Assembly (NCBI RefSeq): GCF_000143535.2
Contig: NC_037314.1
Span: 2,666,001-2,730,000, forward strand
DNA length: 64,000 bases
Direction of reading: 5' to 3'
DNA from: Botrytis cinerea B05.10
Taxonomy: Eukaryota > Ascomycota > Leotiomycetes > Helotiales > Sclerotiniaceae
Numbering within the stretch: the first letter of the stretch is position 1; each line of letters begins with the position of its first letter. The notes beneath the pieces are model-generated. The model was not told where the DNA came from and did not search any database. It saw only the letters and a program-made list of their open reading frames with translations. Below are positions 10,131 through 23,337 of the stretch, one piece after another. Made by a program: the position numbers and the translations under genes.

Positions 10131-12573
10131 ACGTTGGGTTTGAGTCTCTTTCTCAATTGTTACATGTATTACGAGTTTTCTTATATCTGTATCACGTATT
10201 AGGGAGTATATCCTCAGCTAGGCGTTGTGGAATCTTGCTTTTAAAATCTTTACAAATACATAATTTCTACACACATCTACCTCTTCAATGCAATAAGTTC
10301 ATGTGCCGTCAAATTCGAACATCTTTTTTTTCTCTCAACTTTTTTCTATGTTTGAAATCTAGCCACCTTGTCGTTGCCGGTTACTATTACGACTGGTGAC
10401 CCCCATTCACCAGCGCAAATACCCAAACACACGAACCACGTACATACATAACAGCTGCAGTCAGCGCTATTGAATGCGGGGTAAAGAAATTGGGCCAAGT
10501 GATACAATGGTGCCTGTCAAAAAGACTGGGCTTATTTGCCCCTTTGAAGTCAAAGACCAATGAGTGAGAAGAGCCAAGAAGAGATTTGGTGGTGGTGGAA
10601 ACAAAGCTGCAGAATGCCGGACCCGAGTCAACCTCGTGAGATATTGCGGGGCTTGAGTGACGAGATGATAGGAGGAGAGTTCATCGGATGCTTGCCTTGA
10701 GTATGGTTTGAGTGTTTATTATAGGGAATGAGTGATGGGTTGAGCATGGTGCTGGGGGAAAGGATAAGGGTAGGCATTTTTGCAGTTGCATATGCGAATG
10801 CGGACTAGGTTTTTGATGATAAGGCTAAGAATGAAAGCGAGGGATCCGAGAGCAAAAGCGTGGGATATTATGAGATGAGGACTAGACAGGAAGAGGCGCT
10901 GGCCAGATGATGAGTTGGAATTTAATTCGCTTGTCAAGTCGTATTTTCATCTGTCCTTTCTTTCAAATGCGGATCTGGGGGTGGCGAGATCTTTTTCTTG
11001 GGAATTGGTGTCACTTGTTATGCTGTGCATGCGGTTTTATTGTTACTTGACATTAATATCTCAAATTGTATTGCTAATTTGATTCCAAAGGCGTTCTAGA
11101 TATTTTTGAGCTGAATCACCTGTCATGATACAAACACTCGGGGGGAGCGCAGCCACTCACGTGCACCTCAGTCCTCGCTTGAAAGTCCATGCTTTACTCA
11201 ATCCATCACCCGGCACCCCCAATGAAACTTCCCCGGCGAACACCCCCAATATCCCGCGCGCAAACTTCTTCAACGGAACACTCTTACTCTGCCCCCATAA
11301 TAGATTTCGATCCGAATTGACTTTTTTGAAAATCGTACCGATCGCAGGAATTGAAAACGTGTGATTTGTCTCTCGGCCTGGAAAATCGTTTTCCAAAGGG
11401 GCTTATCGGACCCGAGTTGCGGGTTCGGCGGGTGGTGCTACGAGTGTGGGATCCTCAGCTGGGTTGGATGGAAAGGCTTGGTAGGCTGGATTTGGATGAG
11501 TATAGTATACTCTGGATACTTACCCCTTGAAATTTTGCGGTGGAAGAGATTGATTGGAAGATGGGAAGGAAGAGTTGTACCTCCACCCACACCAGTTCGT
11601 CCAGCACTCTTAGTACCGCACCCTTTATGCATACGGAGAGTATATTTGCGTCTCCGCTTCACCCTTCATCCTAGCATTTCCAACGCTTATCTCTCTCGCC
11701 TTACGATGTGGGTTCTGGGAAGGGGAGTAGCGTGAACTCGGTGTAATTCGGTTGAAGAGACTTACTGCGTACCGGTTCACCGAAAAGATAGGCTGTAGAC
11801 GATAGGCAGAAGCTGGTAAGGAAGGATCAAATGCCGTCAGAAAAGCCTATCATTGTACTGCATTCGATGGTGATGGTTCTGGAACGCGGGGGTCATGGTT
11901 CTGAAGACGGAGAGATAGGGTATTGATGATGGGTGCGCTGGGCTGAGTAGTGCGGTCTCGCCGTTACTTTCTTGTGGTCGAGTTCTTGATATTCAGGGTA
12001 TTGATAGACTTCGGAAACTAACCGAAACTCGGGGGCGCGGCGTTGATCTTGTGGAGTGCCATGGCTGTGAGGCTTTGACGGAGAACACCAGCTATTCAGA
12101 TTTCAGTTGAGCCTCACGGAGCGATATCTACGGTTGCTTCCCGATATCAGGCAATCTTATGTCAGCGTAGTTCATCACCTCTTCAAGTCTATGAGCCGAG
12201 ATGGTTGTGTGGAGCTTCTTTTTTAAGCACTGCAAAGATAGTGGATGTATGTCCTTGGTAATGTGGATACAGCTATGCACACTCAGTCGGAAGATTCTTA
12301 TGGGAGATCGTCGATGAATCAGCCATGATGATGACTCAGAGATAAAAGATAAAAGATGGAAGACGCAAGATGACATGAAGCCACCACCACCATCGAATCT
12401 TACAGCCACGATCGAAGCTTGTCAGAAATGCGCTTGTCGCAGATGCATAATCGCGATCTGATACCTTGAAAATGACCTCATATTACATCTACAAGCCCTC
12501 TTGAAACGCATCTAGATAGTTATACACTCTATTCTCGCGACAGATCGTTGATCCTCTGCATGAAAACATGGTC
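10131..12573. other. 2.4-kb gene-poor region
   Basis: No gene is supported. Around 11120-11700 base composition becomes more GC-rich and both strands stay open for 70-120 codons. The frames show no domain, oppose each other and lack splice partners, so I treat them as chance. The region should contain the 3' flanks of the two convergent neighbours (9006 + and 12574 -). Confidence 0.5.
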
Positions 12574-14703
12574 TCAATCATGATTCTCTGCATCCATCAC
12601 GAAATCGGCACATCTTATTGCAACCATTGCCGCAGGAGCCATGGTATGATGACTCACAATCTTAGGAAAAACACTCGCATCCGCAATTCTCACACCTTTC
12701 ACCCCATGAACACGCAGTTCGTTATCTACCACCCCAGGAGCATTTTCATCGGTCTCAGAACCCATGCGACATGTCGATGAATAGTGGAACGTATTTCGTA
12801 CTCTATTACGTATGAATTTATCCATTTCTTCATGGTTTCCATTCTCGACATCGAGATCTTGAGACTCGGATGAGAAGGTTACGGGACGCAGGAGAGGAAA
12901 TCCGGAAGAAAGCATGGTTTTGCCGAAAGCAAGCGCGAGATGAACGGCGCGTCGGGCGAGGATTATATCGTTTGGATTAGAGAAGATGCCGAAATCAACC
13001 GCAGGATAGGAATGCGGGGATGGAGAAGTAAGACGTACGCTGCCGCGAGATAGGGGATTGCAGATTGTAGCGAGGATACAAAAGATTCCCATTTTGGAAA
13101 ATTTGGATTGGTGTTCTTCCATGTCGTCCGTGGCGCTTACGGCGAGTGGTATTAATTCGATATCAGGGGCTACATTTTGGGGATTTGAGTGATGAAGAGG
13201 AGGTGTTTCTGTGGGTGAAGATTTGAAATTTGGGGATGAAGGATTTTTGATGCGTGGTCCGGTGGCATCCTCATTGAGGGATTGCGATCGGATGAAGAAA
13301 CCAATTGTTTGAGATGGAAGACTCATGATACCGGTTCTGAAGAGAAGATATTTGCCGAGTTCGAGAATGGCTTTGAGGGGGGATACGGCGACTTGGATGA
13401 TGGATTCGGAAATTGGAATTTCCCATGCAACGGGAATACTTGGATGATCGGTCTGAGGATTACGGTTAGTAATGGTGAGATTGTTGTCTTGGGGATGTTA
13501 AGATTGCATACGAAATTGGAACCAACTCCCGGTAGGTCGTGGATGACTTTGATTTTGTCTTCTTCGAGGTGTTGACGAGGACCAATGCCGCTGAAAATGT
13601 TAATATTAGACCAGAATCCATTACTTAGGTTTCGGAGCTGAAAATCCTAGCTTACCTCAACATCAACACTTGCGGCGAACCTAGCGCACCAGAGCAAATG
13701 ATTACTTCTTTCTTCACCGTGGCTTCAAAAGTCTTGGTGGATGTTGGATCAGAAGTACCAAAGATAACTTTACTAGCACGAAGAACTCCGTTGTCGTCTG
13801 AAAATTCAATTCGATGTACAGTAGTGTTAGTACATATCGTCAAATGCTTTTCTCGCTCAAGAGCAACTTCTTTCGCAAGAAAAGAATGGAAAGTGGAATT
13901 TCGTTTTCTGTCTTCAGTGACTGTGTTGTATATCATAGCCAATCCATCAACCGATGCATTTTCCACGTTCGTATCAGGAATTCGAGAAAATCCCATTTTG
14001 TCAGCTGCATCAGTAAACTTATACATGATATACAGTTAGCAAGATAATCCTCGATGCGAAATAAGGATATACATCTCACACTCTCAAACACTTCCATCCC
14101 CACTCCTCATACCCAAAAGATTTCATCCCCCACTGTCCCTGGGTGCCTCTCTCTCGCTCTTCCGCCCCCTTAACATCCTCCCCTACAACTCTCTCCATCT
14201 TCTGAAAATAAGGCTCGACATCTTTCCACCCCCATCCTTCACATCCCATCTCCTTCCAGCCTTCATAATCTCCCTTCGTGCCTCGAGTATATACTTCACT
14301 ATTCACTCTACTAGCTCCCCCTAACAGTTCCGCTCGAAAGACCAGAGACTCTCGATCATTGCAATGTTTCATAGGAGAACAAATCCAAGATTTGGCGCCG
14401 GAGGAGGGAGAGTAAATGTTAGAGGAAAGAAGCGGGATCCGCGAGAGAAAGGTATCATTTGCGGGACCGCGTTCGAGGAGGAGAATCTTGTGGGTTGTGG
14501 AGATGCTGAGTTGGGAGGCGAGAACACAGCCGGAGGTTCCGCCTGTGGGGAATGAATGGGGTTAGGGAGATGGGAGATGGGAGATGGGAGAGGAGAGGAG
14601 AGGAAGGAGAAAACAAACCTCCGATTATTATATAGTCGTATTCTTTCTCGTCTGCATATTCGGGGGATTTTTCGGGATATTTGCGAGAGAATGGCCAGGG
14701 CAT
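12574..14703 (-). CDS. GMC-family FAD oxidoreductase
   Basis: Glucose-methanol-choline oxidoreductases oxidise alcohols using FAD, passing electrons to oxygen or other acceptors. Exons (minus strand) are 14703-14619, 14542-14082, 14017-13656, 13590-13512 and 13452-12574 (621 aa, usual for the family). Phases agree at all four introns. Residues 25-34 (IIIGGGTSGC) form the FAD dinucleotide-binding loop. GMC signature 1 is seen around LLGGASRVNSEVYTRG and signature 2 around ICSGALGSPQVLMLSGIGP. The C-terminal catalytic region has FHYSSTCRMG and VSHHTMAPAAM with the expected histidines. There is no signal peptide, so the enzyme is probably intracellular. The substrate cannot be told: choline, aryl-alcohol or another alcohol is possible. 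No oxidoreductase cluster surrounds it; its nearest neighbours are unrelated. Confidence 0.9.
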
Positions 14704-15315
14704 TCTGGAGGGGGTTTAGGAATTACTTGGTTGTGATGGAGTGAGGAGTTGTTGCTAGATGGATTGTGTGAATGATGGGGTCGAAAGAGTGTAAGAATTC
14801 ATTGGGATATAGGGGGTTGGAAGTAGTGCTTGTTGGATAACAGTTGGTTGCCAAGATGATGTTATTTCATGTCATTTATTTGCAATACAGTCAGCAAATA
14901 TTGGGTCTGTCGATTATTGTGTTGGTTGTTTTACTTTGGATGGTTCATTGTGTGTGCGTGTGTGTGTGTGCACAAGCTGATCTCGTAGTGGTTTAAAGGT
15001 GGTAGTGACTAGAAATGAAGATTGTAGATGCTTTTTTTCTTCTAATTCGGAAAATGCTCCCCGTGCTTTGTTTGTATAAACACAAGCAACATGATGTATC
15101 TGTTTGAGAGCGGAAGCATAAAGACTATTGCAAGGAAAATTCAAGACTTGTCAAGTATAGGTGCAGGTACTAGGTACCTTTTCGGTCTGAGGAAAGAGAA
15201 CCAAATTCCAGACCCAAAAAAATAATAAGGCGTCTGAACGTCTTCTCTTGTATATCGAGTGTATAGAAATGGCTATATATACTCTAAAACAGCGCGACAG
15301 CTACAATAACGAAGA
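14704..15315. other. Upstream region of the GMC gene
   Basis: It contains the promoter of the GMC gene (read leftward) and a TG dinucleotide tract with one interruption at about 14949-14971. No gene is seen. Confidence 0.5.
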
Positions 15316-15414
15316 GGTAACTTGGCCGAGTGGTTATGGCGCCAGTTTCAGGCTGACCTGATTCATCTATATTACTGGTTCGAAAGAGCGAGGGTTCGAA
15401 TCCCTCAGTTATCA
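15316..15414 (+). tRNA. tRNA-Leu(CAG) with a 20-nt intron
   Basis: The acceptor stem is GGTAACT with AGTTATC (15107-15113 offset, i.e. 15407-15413), with discriminator A, as for Leu. The anticodon stem is CCAGT (15342-15346) with ACTGG (15374-15378). Anticodon CAG is at 15349-15351, and the intron is 15353-15372 at the canonical position. A long variable arm follows. The T arm is GAGGG/TTCGAAT/CCCTC. It reads CUG codons as leucine. Confidence 0.95.
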
Positions 15415-16514
15415 ATTCAAGAAATCTTTTTGCAGTTTTCATTTTGGACGTTCCGATAGATGTGATTAAGACAGATTTGGAGGTTTATATTTTGCCGTCT
15501 AAAACGTACGCGATGCGCCTGTGCGCTTACTCAATATTTTGGGTCTGTGCATTGGAAGCATATGGTGGTGGGGTTGAGAGTTTTGCCTCAGTGCCCCTCC
15601 CTCTTCAGCCATTAATTCGTTTTTTCTACCTCCATCTACCATTTATATAAAAGGTAGATTGATTCTCTGGATTCAAACAAGTATGATCTTATATTACTAC
15701 CAACAACCAAGAGAGTGAACTGTCTGACCACATTTTCAAGGATGTAAGTAACTATTAGAGAAGCTGCCTTGAATCGAAAGAAAGTAATGCTGTATGTAGA
15801 AAGCACGCCAAGGACATTAAGCGTATTAGGCTCTGTCATAGATGTTGATTAGAGATTAGGGATGTAATGTATATGATGTATGTATGTATGTATGTATGTA
15901 TGTATGTATGTATGAACATGTTTATTAAAAAAGGGGTTTTTGGAATTGACAGCTCGCCATTTATCAAGTAAGTAAGTACCTAGAGTTAGGAATTCCGAAC
16001 AACTAAGTACTCTTCGGAATGATATGGAGAGAGTTACTAGTAACTCTAATCTATATATATGGCTTGGTACCGGTATTATTATTCTCTCGAGACCTTAGAT
16101 AGATATATGAATTGGGATTGGATTGGATTTTGATGTAATATTCATTTACGTTGTTTATAGATTCATTATAGGGGAAGGAAGACATGTACAATATGATATA
16201 CACAAATTACCGAACCAAACGGTTATTGAAATAATTCGCTGTGCGATCGGCCTGATATCTGGAGTAGAGTGTTTGTTGGAAGTTGGAGGGAGAAATGTGT
16301 AGTAAATGTATAGAACGTACACTACCTGGTTGTTTGGAGGTATAATCTGTAAACATTAATTATATCCAGAATTGATCATTGGTGAACTATTGAATGGGTA
16401 GTGAGTGAATGGTGGGACTTGAAGACCGAAGCTCGATTTACAAAATCCATTGATATGTATATAGTGTTTTATAAGGTCGCTCTTGTATGAACAAACAGTA
16501 ATGTCACATGACAA
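15415..16514. other. Intergenic region between tRNA-Leu and tRNA-Lys
   Basis: AT-rich DNA with a TGTA microsatellite (listed separately) and no gene. Short open frames here are not supported. Confidence 0.5.
15877..15914. repeat. TGTA tetranucleotide microsatellite
   Basis: About nine and a half uninterrupted copies of TGTA. It is a likely length polymorphism between isolates. Confidence 0.95.
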
Positions 16515-16588
16515 GCCTCGCTGGCACAATTGGTTAGCGCGTGGGCCTTTTAAGCCCAAGGTTGAGGGTTCGAGCCCCTCGTGAGGCG
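16515..16588 (+). tRNA. tRNA-Lys(TTT)
   Basis: The acceptor stem is GCCTCGC with GTGAGGC and discriminator G. The anticodon stem is TGGGC/GCCCA around loop CTTTTAA with anticodon TTT. The T arm is GAGGG/TTCGAGC/CCCTC. No intron. Confidence 0.96.
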
Positions 16589-17973
16589 ATTCTTTTGCAA
16601 TTTTTTGCATTTTTAATTAATAACAGGGCGATGAGTATATTTTGCTGTGTAGCATTGTTCATTCGTAATGTAACTTGTGGAGGAAGTTGCAATAGGAAAA
16701 TTGAGGAATTTTTTTAACATCTTACAATGTTTTGGCGCCATGCATCCATGTTATGAGAGAATCATCGACAACAGGGCTTTGTGATTTAGACTTTCACACT
16801 TGCTCCGATATCATGGCGTCAATAATAGTTTTGAACTTTCAATTCTCTGTCAAGCAGTGCTTACGCTTAACAAATTAACAGTTAATTCAGTCATCAACCG
16901 AGGGAGTTGTTACTAGACTCCAGAAGCTTTACTCTCCCATGACTTCGCTCATACGACCTATATGTTTACTCCTGGTTCAATAATATGAGTCTTTCGTCTA
17001 GTTATGAAATCTTTAAAGAAACTTTCTTATGAGTGAGTGACTGATGGAAATATTCCTGAATCCAACCACTTGGAATGATTGATCCACCTAGACCCACATA
17101 GATACGATACTCCATACCCGGCGCGTACGCTTACTGCAAAACGAGACGACCTGGAGTAGGAGGAAGGACAGGTATGTAGAATGCGGAGGGAAGATACTTG
17201 TAAATATGTGACTCTTCTTTTGATATCTGTTACTAGCAAGTACACACTAGTGATACTGCTGTGTACATTTGTGATCCTTCCGCTTCGTGTTATCACCCTG
17301 CAGTGCAACGCATTGACATCTGATAATCTGCTGTGAACATCTTATCGAGATACGAGAAAGCTTATGGTCTGCTGCCAGTCGGTACTCGAACACTGAACAC
17401 CATGTCGTGGCTCAAGACAAAGCTTAATGCAGTGTCTTCAGGTCGATTCGAGGCTTACATGCAGATGGGACACTGTGGTAACCCTCGACAAGATTTACAC
17501 TGCTTGATAATTGAAAGCCCATCGGCATGGATAGAAGCATGACGATCATCGTTCATGAGCATAATGTTCATGTAGTTGTCCTGATACACCAGCGTCCACG
17601 TCGATGTGTATATAGAAGAGAAGAGCAATCAGTCCCGTCGCTTATGTAGTTGTGGCTGGAGAGTAAGTGGCTGGATCCACCAATAGCTCCACTTGCTGTC
17701 GACCGATTTGGCAGGTCCACACCATTTGGAAAAAGTGTATGGAGAAATTTGATAAGCGGTCAGATTGCTAACGATTAATCGCTGTCAGCACGCCTTTCGC
17801 TTTTCGGGGCGACACACCGGTAGTGAAGAGTAGATTCTAAATATATCTGTTGAAATCTGGGTGTATATAAGTAGGAGAAAGAGGTGACGATAGCTTCAAT
17901 CTTTTAGATATACCTGCCTGCGGATTATTTCTTGTTCGTCTTATTCATACTCAACCCTTCTCTACTTCGACTG
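16589..17973. other. Upstream region of the DHA1 transporter
   Basis: No gene is supported in this 1.4 kb. The right end is the transporter promoter, with a TATA-like box at 17864. Short open frames (for example 17333-17542) have no recognisable content. Confidence 0.5.
17864..17870 (+). promoter_or_regulatory. TATA-like box
   Basis: TATATAA lies 104 bp upstream of the ATG at 17974, a spacing that fits a fungal core promoter. Confidence 0.45.
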
Positions 17974-19600
17974 ATGGACGAGACCCAGCCATTGCTCGCG
18001 CCGGTACCACCGCCTACAACCGCAGCTGGGCAATTTCCATACATACCGGATGTCAATGTTCCAAATGATGAATCTTTTGATCATAGAGTCGATTTCAACC
18101 CCAATGGAGACCCGGAAAATCCATTGGAATGGCCAAAGGCTTATCACAATGGAGTGATTTTGCTTTTGGCTTTCATGGCTTTCACAGTGTACGCACGCAT
18201 CTCATATCATCCCACCTTTAATCAGACCTCAATATCTAACACTCCATCAGAACATTCACCTGTATCGGTGTAGTTCCTATCGCCCGACAAATCATCCTCG
18301 ATCTCGAGAATCAAGAATCAAAATCTGCATCCGTTCTTCTGGTTACGATATGGGAACTCGGAGAAGCAGCTGGCCCGTTACTCATTGCCCCGCTTTCCGA
18401 AGTGTACGGTCGAGCGGCGGTTTTCAACGTGGCAAATGTTTTGTTTATTATCTGGACCGTCGTGGCTGCGTGTAGTGAGACGTCTCATTTGTTCATTCTG
18501 TCGAGATTCATGACAGGTTGTGCGGTGGCTTCGAATGTCTTGAATCCGGCGGTCATCGGTGATATGTTACCACCTGATCAAAGAGGCTCAGCTATGGCAA
18601 CACTCATGCTTGCACCGCTTCTGGGTGGTGCTATTGGGCCTGCTATTACTGGAGCAATTGCTCAGTCGATTGGATGGAGGAATGTCCTTTGGTTTGCTGC
18701 GGCTATGGCTGGTGTTTGCGAGCTTTGTTTCATTCTTCTCTTTCGGGAAACGTATAAAAGTCGTATCTTACAACGAAGAATTGCAAGGCTGAAAAAGCAA
18801 AAGAATGAGGATGGTTTGGCACTCAAGGTGGTGGTCGAGGAAGAGTGTGAACATACAGCGATTGCTATATGGAAAGCTATCAAAAGACCTGCGGCAGTAT
18901 TTGGGGGATCTTTTGTGCTGCAAATTTTGTCATTTTATGGTGCAATTGTGTTCACATTCTATTACATCATGTCGACAACTTTACCGGAGGTTCTCAAAAC
19001 TGTCTATGGATTTGCTCCCGCGACAATTGGTTCTTCTTTCATCTCTTTTAGTAAGTTTTCAGCCATCCCTTAGAAAAGTCATACCTCTCACTAACACGAA
19101 TAGGCGTTGGATCAACCTTTGCCGTCTTTCTTTGTAACATGCTTATAGATCGCGTTTACATCTATCTGCGAACCAAGAACAACAATCAATCACATCCAGA
19201 ATTCCGCATGCCTCTCACTATAGTCAGCGGTTGCATTCTTCCCATCTCCATCGCGCTTTTTGGATGGACCGCCGCGAAAGGTTGGCCCGTTGCATTGCTT
19301 CTCTTCTTAGTCGGTCTTCAGGGCTTCGCTATCTTAACGGGTATGGTTCCATTGATGGCTTATGTAGTGGATGCGTTTGGATTGTATTCGGCAAGTGCTT
19401 TGACGGCGGTGCTCATTACGAGATGTTTGACGAGTACATTTTTACCGTTGGTGGTTGGTCCGTTGACTGATCAGTTGGGATATGGATGGGGATTTATGAT
19501 TGTTTCGGGAGTGTGTTTGATGGTGGCGCCGGTGCCATGGCTGGTTATGAGATATGGTGAGAAGTGGAGACAGTGCTCTGCGTATACGAGGGATGATTGA
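17974..19600 (+). CDS. MFS transporter, DHA1 type
   Basis: A major facilitator of the 12-span drug:proton antiporter (DHA1) group, acting at the plasma or vacuolar membrane. Exons are 17974-18188, 18251-19050 and 19104-19600 (503 aa), with phases 2 and 1 agreeing. The cytosolic N-terminus ends in the familiar segment GDPENPLEWPKAYH just before span 1. The loop 2-3 motif is PLSEVYGR. Span 4 contains RFMTGCAVASNVLNPAVIGD followed by PPDQRGSAMA, and motif C is LGGAIGPAITGAIAQSIGWR. The start ATG was chosen because the frame upstream has no other ATG. The substrate is unknown; polyamine, drug and siderophore-like transporters share this architecture. No biosynthetic partner lies beside it. Confidence 0.93.
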
Positions 19601-22600
19601 TTATGATTTATGACTGAATTGAATTATGAATGTCGGGATTTGGAATATGTGGAAAATATGGATGTCTGGGAAAACTGTGTTTGATTTGGCTATAAAGGTT
19701 TATATAAGAATACATATCATGGTATAGCACGCAGATAATCTTGTCTTTACGCCAAATCTTGGTCCTTTTGGGCAAGGCTAGAGGTGACAAAACCCGAAGC
19801 AAGTACTCTAAGATAATCAATGCTTCAAAATACGTGAGAAATCTAATATACCAGAACAAAGCAGCCCATACCTCTCTGTAGAATCAAACGCACCATTTCA
19901 CGATTGATTTAGTCACTGAATCTAGATCAAATGTGCTATTCAAATCCCCTGGAAAAGATGGAATTGTGTATGATTTTCCTTTGATGAAATAGCTGCTCAA
20001 GGTGCAAGCGCAAAATGAAGCACCTCAGACTCAGCAGACCTGAGATGATATTGACGAAACCGCTTTCTCAATCAAGCGATTTATCTTTCATTGCCTGGTG
20101 ACTAGAATTTCATCTTTAAATTTATTATAAATATCACTACATGGCTTCAGCTGTCAGTGAACTCTTCGCTCCCGAGCCTCCCCATCTTTTGTTGTCCATA
20201 CAAGAAGATTATGAATATCTCATCATAGCATAAATATACTCTCATAACGATTACATACCTCGAGTCATTTTTGATCACTTCGATTTGGGTGGGGAAGAAA
20301 GTATTGTCTTCTCTGATGCTTCTGTCGAATTTAATCTAGTTATATCTTCCTATAAATCTCGGCAGTACTAGTGTGAGTCGCAGATAATCGTATCGTGTTA
20401 TATAATTTTTCGGAATATTTTGTCGAGATCTCAAAACTAGATGGCGCTTATTCTGCGGAAAAGATACAAGATGTGCTTGAGAAGTTATGGGGGTAGTCGA
20501 AGGCGTAGCGGATGTTCTGGCATCTTCAGCGTGGTTTGGAATCTGTGGGGGGGGGGACTGGGTATGGAGCGTTTTTTAGGGGGGGGGGAAATGATTTTCG
20601 ATTTATGAGTTGGAGGGTGCTGGATTAATGAAGAAGTGTTCTCGTCTATTCTATTTTATAGACAGAAACAAGTGGGAGCTAACCTAGAAATTGAATGCAC
20701 TGTGCCTTGTGTTCAAATATGTATGTATGTTCTGATCTTAGTACCTCTGGTATGAGCAGATGAATGCAGATTTTCATCCAAATGGTAGAGAGTATGTTGG
20801 TTGTATTCTTATATTTTGGAAGTGATCTACGTGCGCAAGGGACCTCCCAGGAAATCAGCAAAGCGATATTCGATTGAGAGTCCCTGAGTGTTGTCTTTGA
20901 GAATTGTAATGGCCAAGCAGAGCCATGACTAGTCGATTCAAATCAAAATGGAATACCTCAGTAAGTAAAAACGACAAAGAAGTAGCGTTCAACACAGGAT
21001 CGAACATGCAACTTGGCAACTGGCGTATGGCGCGCGTATTATCAAGGGAATTCTGTGCGGAACTGATGAAATGATATTTTGACTATTGAGGAACGAAAAG
21101 AGAATAATGGATTGGTGCGTATGATATGCCAGGAATCATACTTGCAGAAATATAGCTACTACATATTTTCTACTTCGGAGGTCACTTTAACAGTACTTCT
21201 GCGTTGCTTCATCTGGGATTGTCTTGGGATAAAATATATAAAGGGAGAATAAGTAGCTTGAATATCTGTGTCTGAAGCAGAGTAGTTGGCAAGGGGTGTG
21301 AAGAAGGGGAGATGGAATCGATTAGTTTTACACCATTTGGAAATACTGTGTTCTGAGCTCGATACATTTGAGTCCGGGTCCGGAACTCTATATTGGGCTA
21401 CTAGGTAGGAGGTAGTGTATTTTCACACATTGCCTCGAGATCTATCGGTACCATTATCTTCCAGGAACGATGTTTATGAGGAAATCAGATGGAGTCAGGA
21501 AAGATGGGGTTATGCTTTTAATACTTGGTACTTGTACAGGTGCTTGAAAGTCCAATTACTGTTCGATGATAAAAAAAAATCTCGACATCTGAATCCACCT
21601 GGAACATTTGATCCCTTGCAGATGGTCCCTTTGCTTGGATGTTTGTAACGCCTGGAATCTCTTAATTCAGCTGAGACGCTGATTTTATCCTGATTGTTGA
21701 AATATTATTCACGCATTCACATTTAGTAGTATTTTCTAGTGTCAGGATTGCTTTTATGAGAGATAGACCGACAAATGCAGTCTCGTTTGAACCTTGGAAA
21801 GAATTACTTGATTTGAATGATCTACTCGCTATTGTTATGATTCGTTATGTCCACGAAGACAGGAGTGCAGGGGAAATAAATGGATTGAATTAGATTTTGT
21901 CAGTGGTCCAAGATTTTAATTTCAGGCTTTTGATGATTCTGACATTCTTTGCATGATCTTGATATTTCCATCATGGCTAGTTTCTTACTATATGTATACG
22001 TATATACACATACCCCGCGTGTGGGCAAAGGAACGGATCTGATATTCGCTCCTTTCAATCCAGACTGGATAATCGCGTGCTTTCAATGTTCGAATGTAAA
22101 TCAGGAAATCAGATAGTCTTCTAAGTATAATCTTAGAGTTGACTTCCAGATCATGTGTATGAACAATTCACTCTTTTCTCCTCGTGTGGCATGATCTGGT
22201 ATTTGAATGAGTAAGGACTGGCTGGTTATATTTGCTACTGCTAACTCGTCTGAGTATGGACATTGACGTTGATCAGATATCCAGTCACCATGGCCTATTC
22301 TTACCATGTTAGTTCTTGAACAGTTGATGATAACACCCTCCGCTGGAGAAATATCCGCGGTGTCGCTAGTATGAATGGTTGTTAGATTTGTGGTATTTGT
22401 CTGTTTCATGTCGTATCTTCCATACAAGCGCCCCATCATTAGGTCTTCTCTTATATGATACGAAGAAAGCTCAGAGAGATACAGAAACAATATAAGAAGT
22501 CGGAATGTCCTACAGCAAAGAAAACGGGGAAATTTGACTACTTCAATGAATATTTAAATAAATCAGCCATGTATAAAACCATCGAGTCTATCAGCATGAA

Positions 22601-23265
22601 AAGATAGCTCAGCTTGTCTTTAATCAGATGGGCATTTAGAATATCATTTCCATGAACCAAGGCAGGACGATTGTGCTATCAAGGGGCTTCGCTAGTTATC
22701 GATCACGACCTTTTCTCCGTTGTTAGTTGTTCGAGGAGGGAATTACGCGGTGGGGCTTACTTGCCATTGTGGATACAGCAGAGGACTGACAGGTGGATAA
22801 TTTGGAGCTCAGTGAAAGAGGAGAGAAGTGATTTTGTCCAAGAGGTTGATGAGCGTTGGAGTTGCCTACGTTGAAGCGAGGGAGGGTTAGACTACCGATG
22901 GGAATTTTGATCGGTTATGGGAGGCGTGGTGGAGGGAGGATTGTAGGTTTATGTGAAGATAGATAGTCATAATAAACTTCGTGTATACCTGTTAGTTTCA
23001 TGGAGTTTATCCAAAAAGAAATATATGACCAAAAAACGACCGAGTAGTCAAATACCATCCATCCACTACCTAGATATTAATTAACCAAAGATCTAAACCC
23101 TCCTTCCCTTGACATGACAAAACATCGGAAAATTCGGCCGCTGGTCTCCGCATCTGACAGCTCCAATGCTTAAAAAACGGTACAACCACAAAATGAAGAA
23201 GACCTTTGAAAATCCAAAAATATGATATCAACCATCGGATTTAAACCGATTTTACTATGCGTAAA
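19601..23265. other. 3.7-kb gene-poor region
   Basis: No gene is supported. Two G10 runs occur at 20547-20556 and 20579-20588. A minus-strand open frame at 22101-22437 (about 112 codons from its ATG) has no domain and no splice partner. The rest is AT-rich DNA without recognisable repeats or transposon coding sequence. Confidence 0.5.
20547..20588 (+). repeat. Paired G10 homopolymer runs
   Basis: Two runs of ten guanines are separated by 22 bases. They are prone to slippage and could form G-quadruplex structure on the plus strand; no function is implied. Confidence 0.85.
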
Positions 23266-23337
23266 CTCCCTACACAGGACTCGAACCTGTAGCCTCAAGA
23301 TTAGGAGTCTTGCACGCTACCATTGCGCCAGCAGGGA
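23266..23337 (-). tRNA. tRNA-Arg(CCT)
   Basis: Read on the minus strand, the acceptor stem is TCCCTGC with GTAGGGA and discriminator G. The anticodon stem is CAAGA/TCTTG around loop CTCCTAA with anticodon CCT. The T loop is TTCGAGT. No intron. It reads AGG codons. Confidence 0.94.

Noticed and set aside
11125..11735. Overlapping open frames on both strands
   Set aside because: Locally higher GC reduces stop codons; the products look random and oppose each other.
13282..13575. 97-codon plus-strand frame and an apparent frameshift in the GMC gene
   Set aside because: A 59-nt intron (13511-13453) with GTATGC, CTAAC and CTCAG restores the GMC frame, so there is no frameshift.
15877..15914. TGTA repeat as a CRISPR-like or telomere-like array
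   Set aside because: Simple tetranucleotide microsatellite without spacers and unlike fungal telomere TTAGGG.
16356..16610. 84-codon minus-strand frame containing GLKGPRANQLCQRGL
   Set aside because: It is the antisense translation of tRNA-Lys(TTT), a common false gene prediction.
20980..21060. tRNA-like GTTCGATCCTGTG on the minus strand
   Set aside because: Only a T-loop-like word is present; no matching acceptor or anticodon stem can be built.
22101..22437. 112-codon minus-strand open frame
   Set aside because: No domain, no splice partners, no promoter signals, in AT-rich spacer. Kept as chance.
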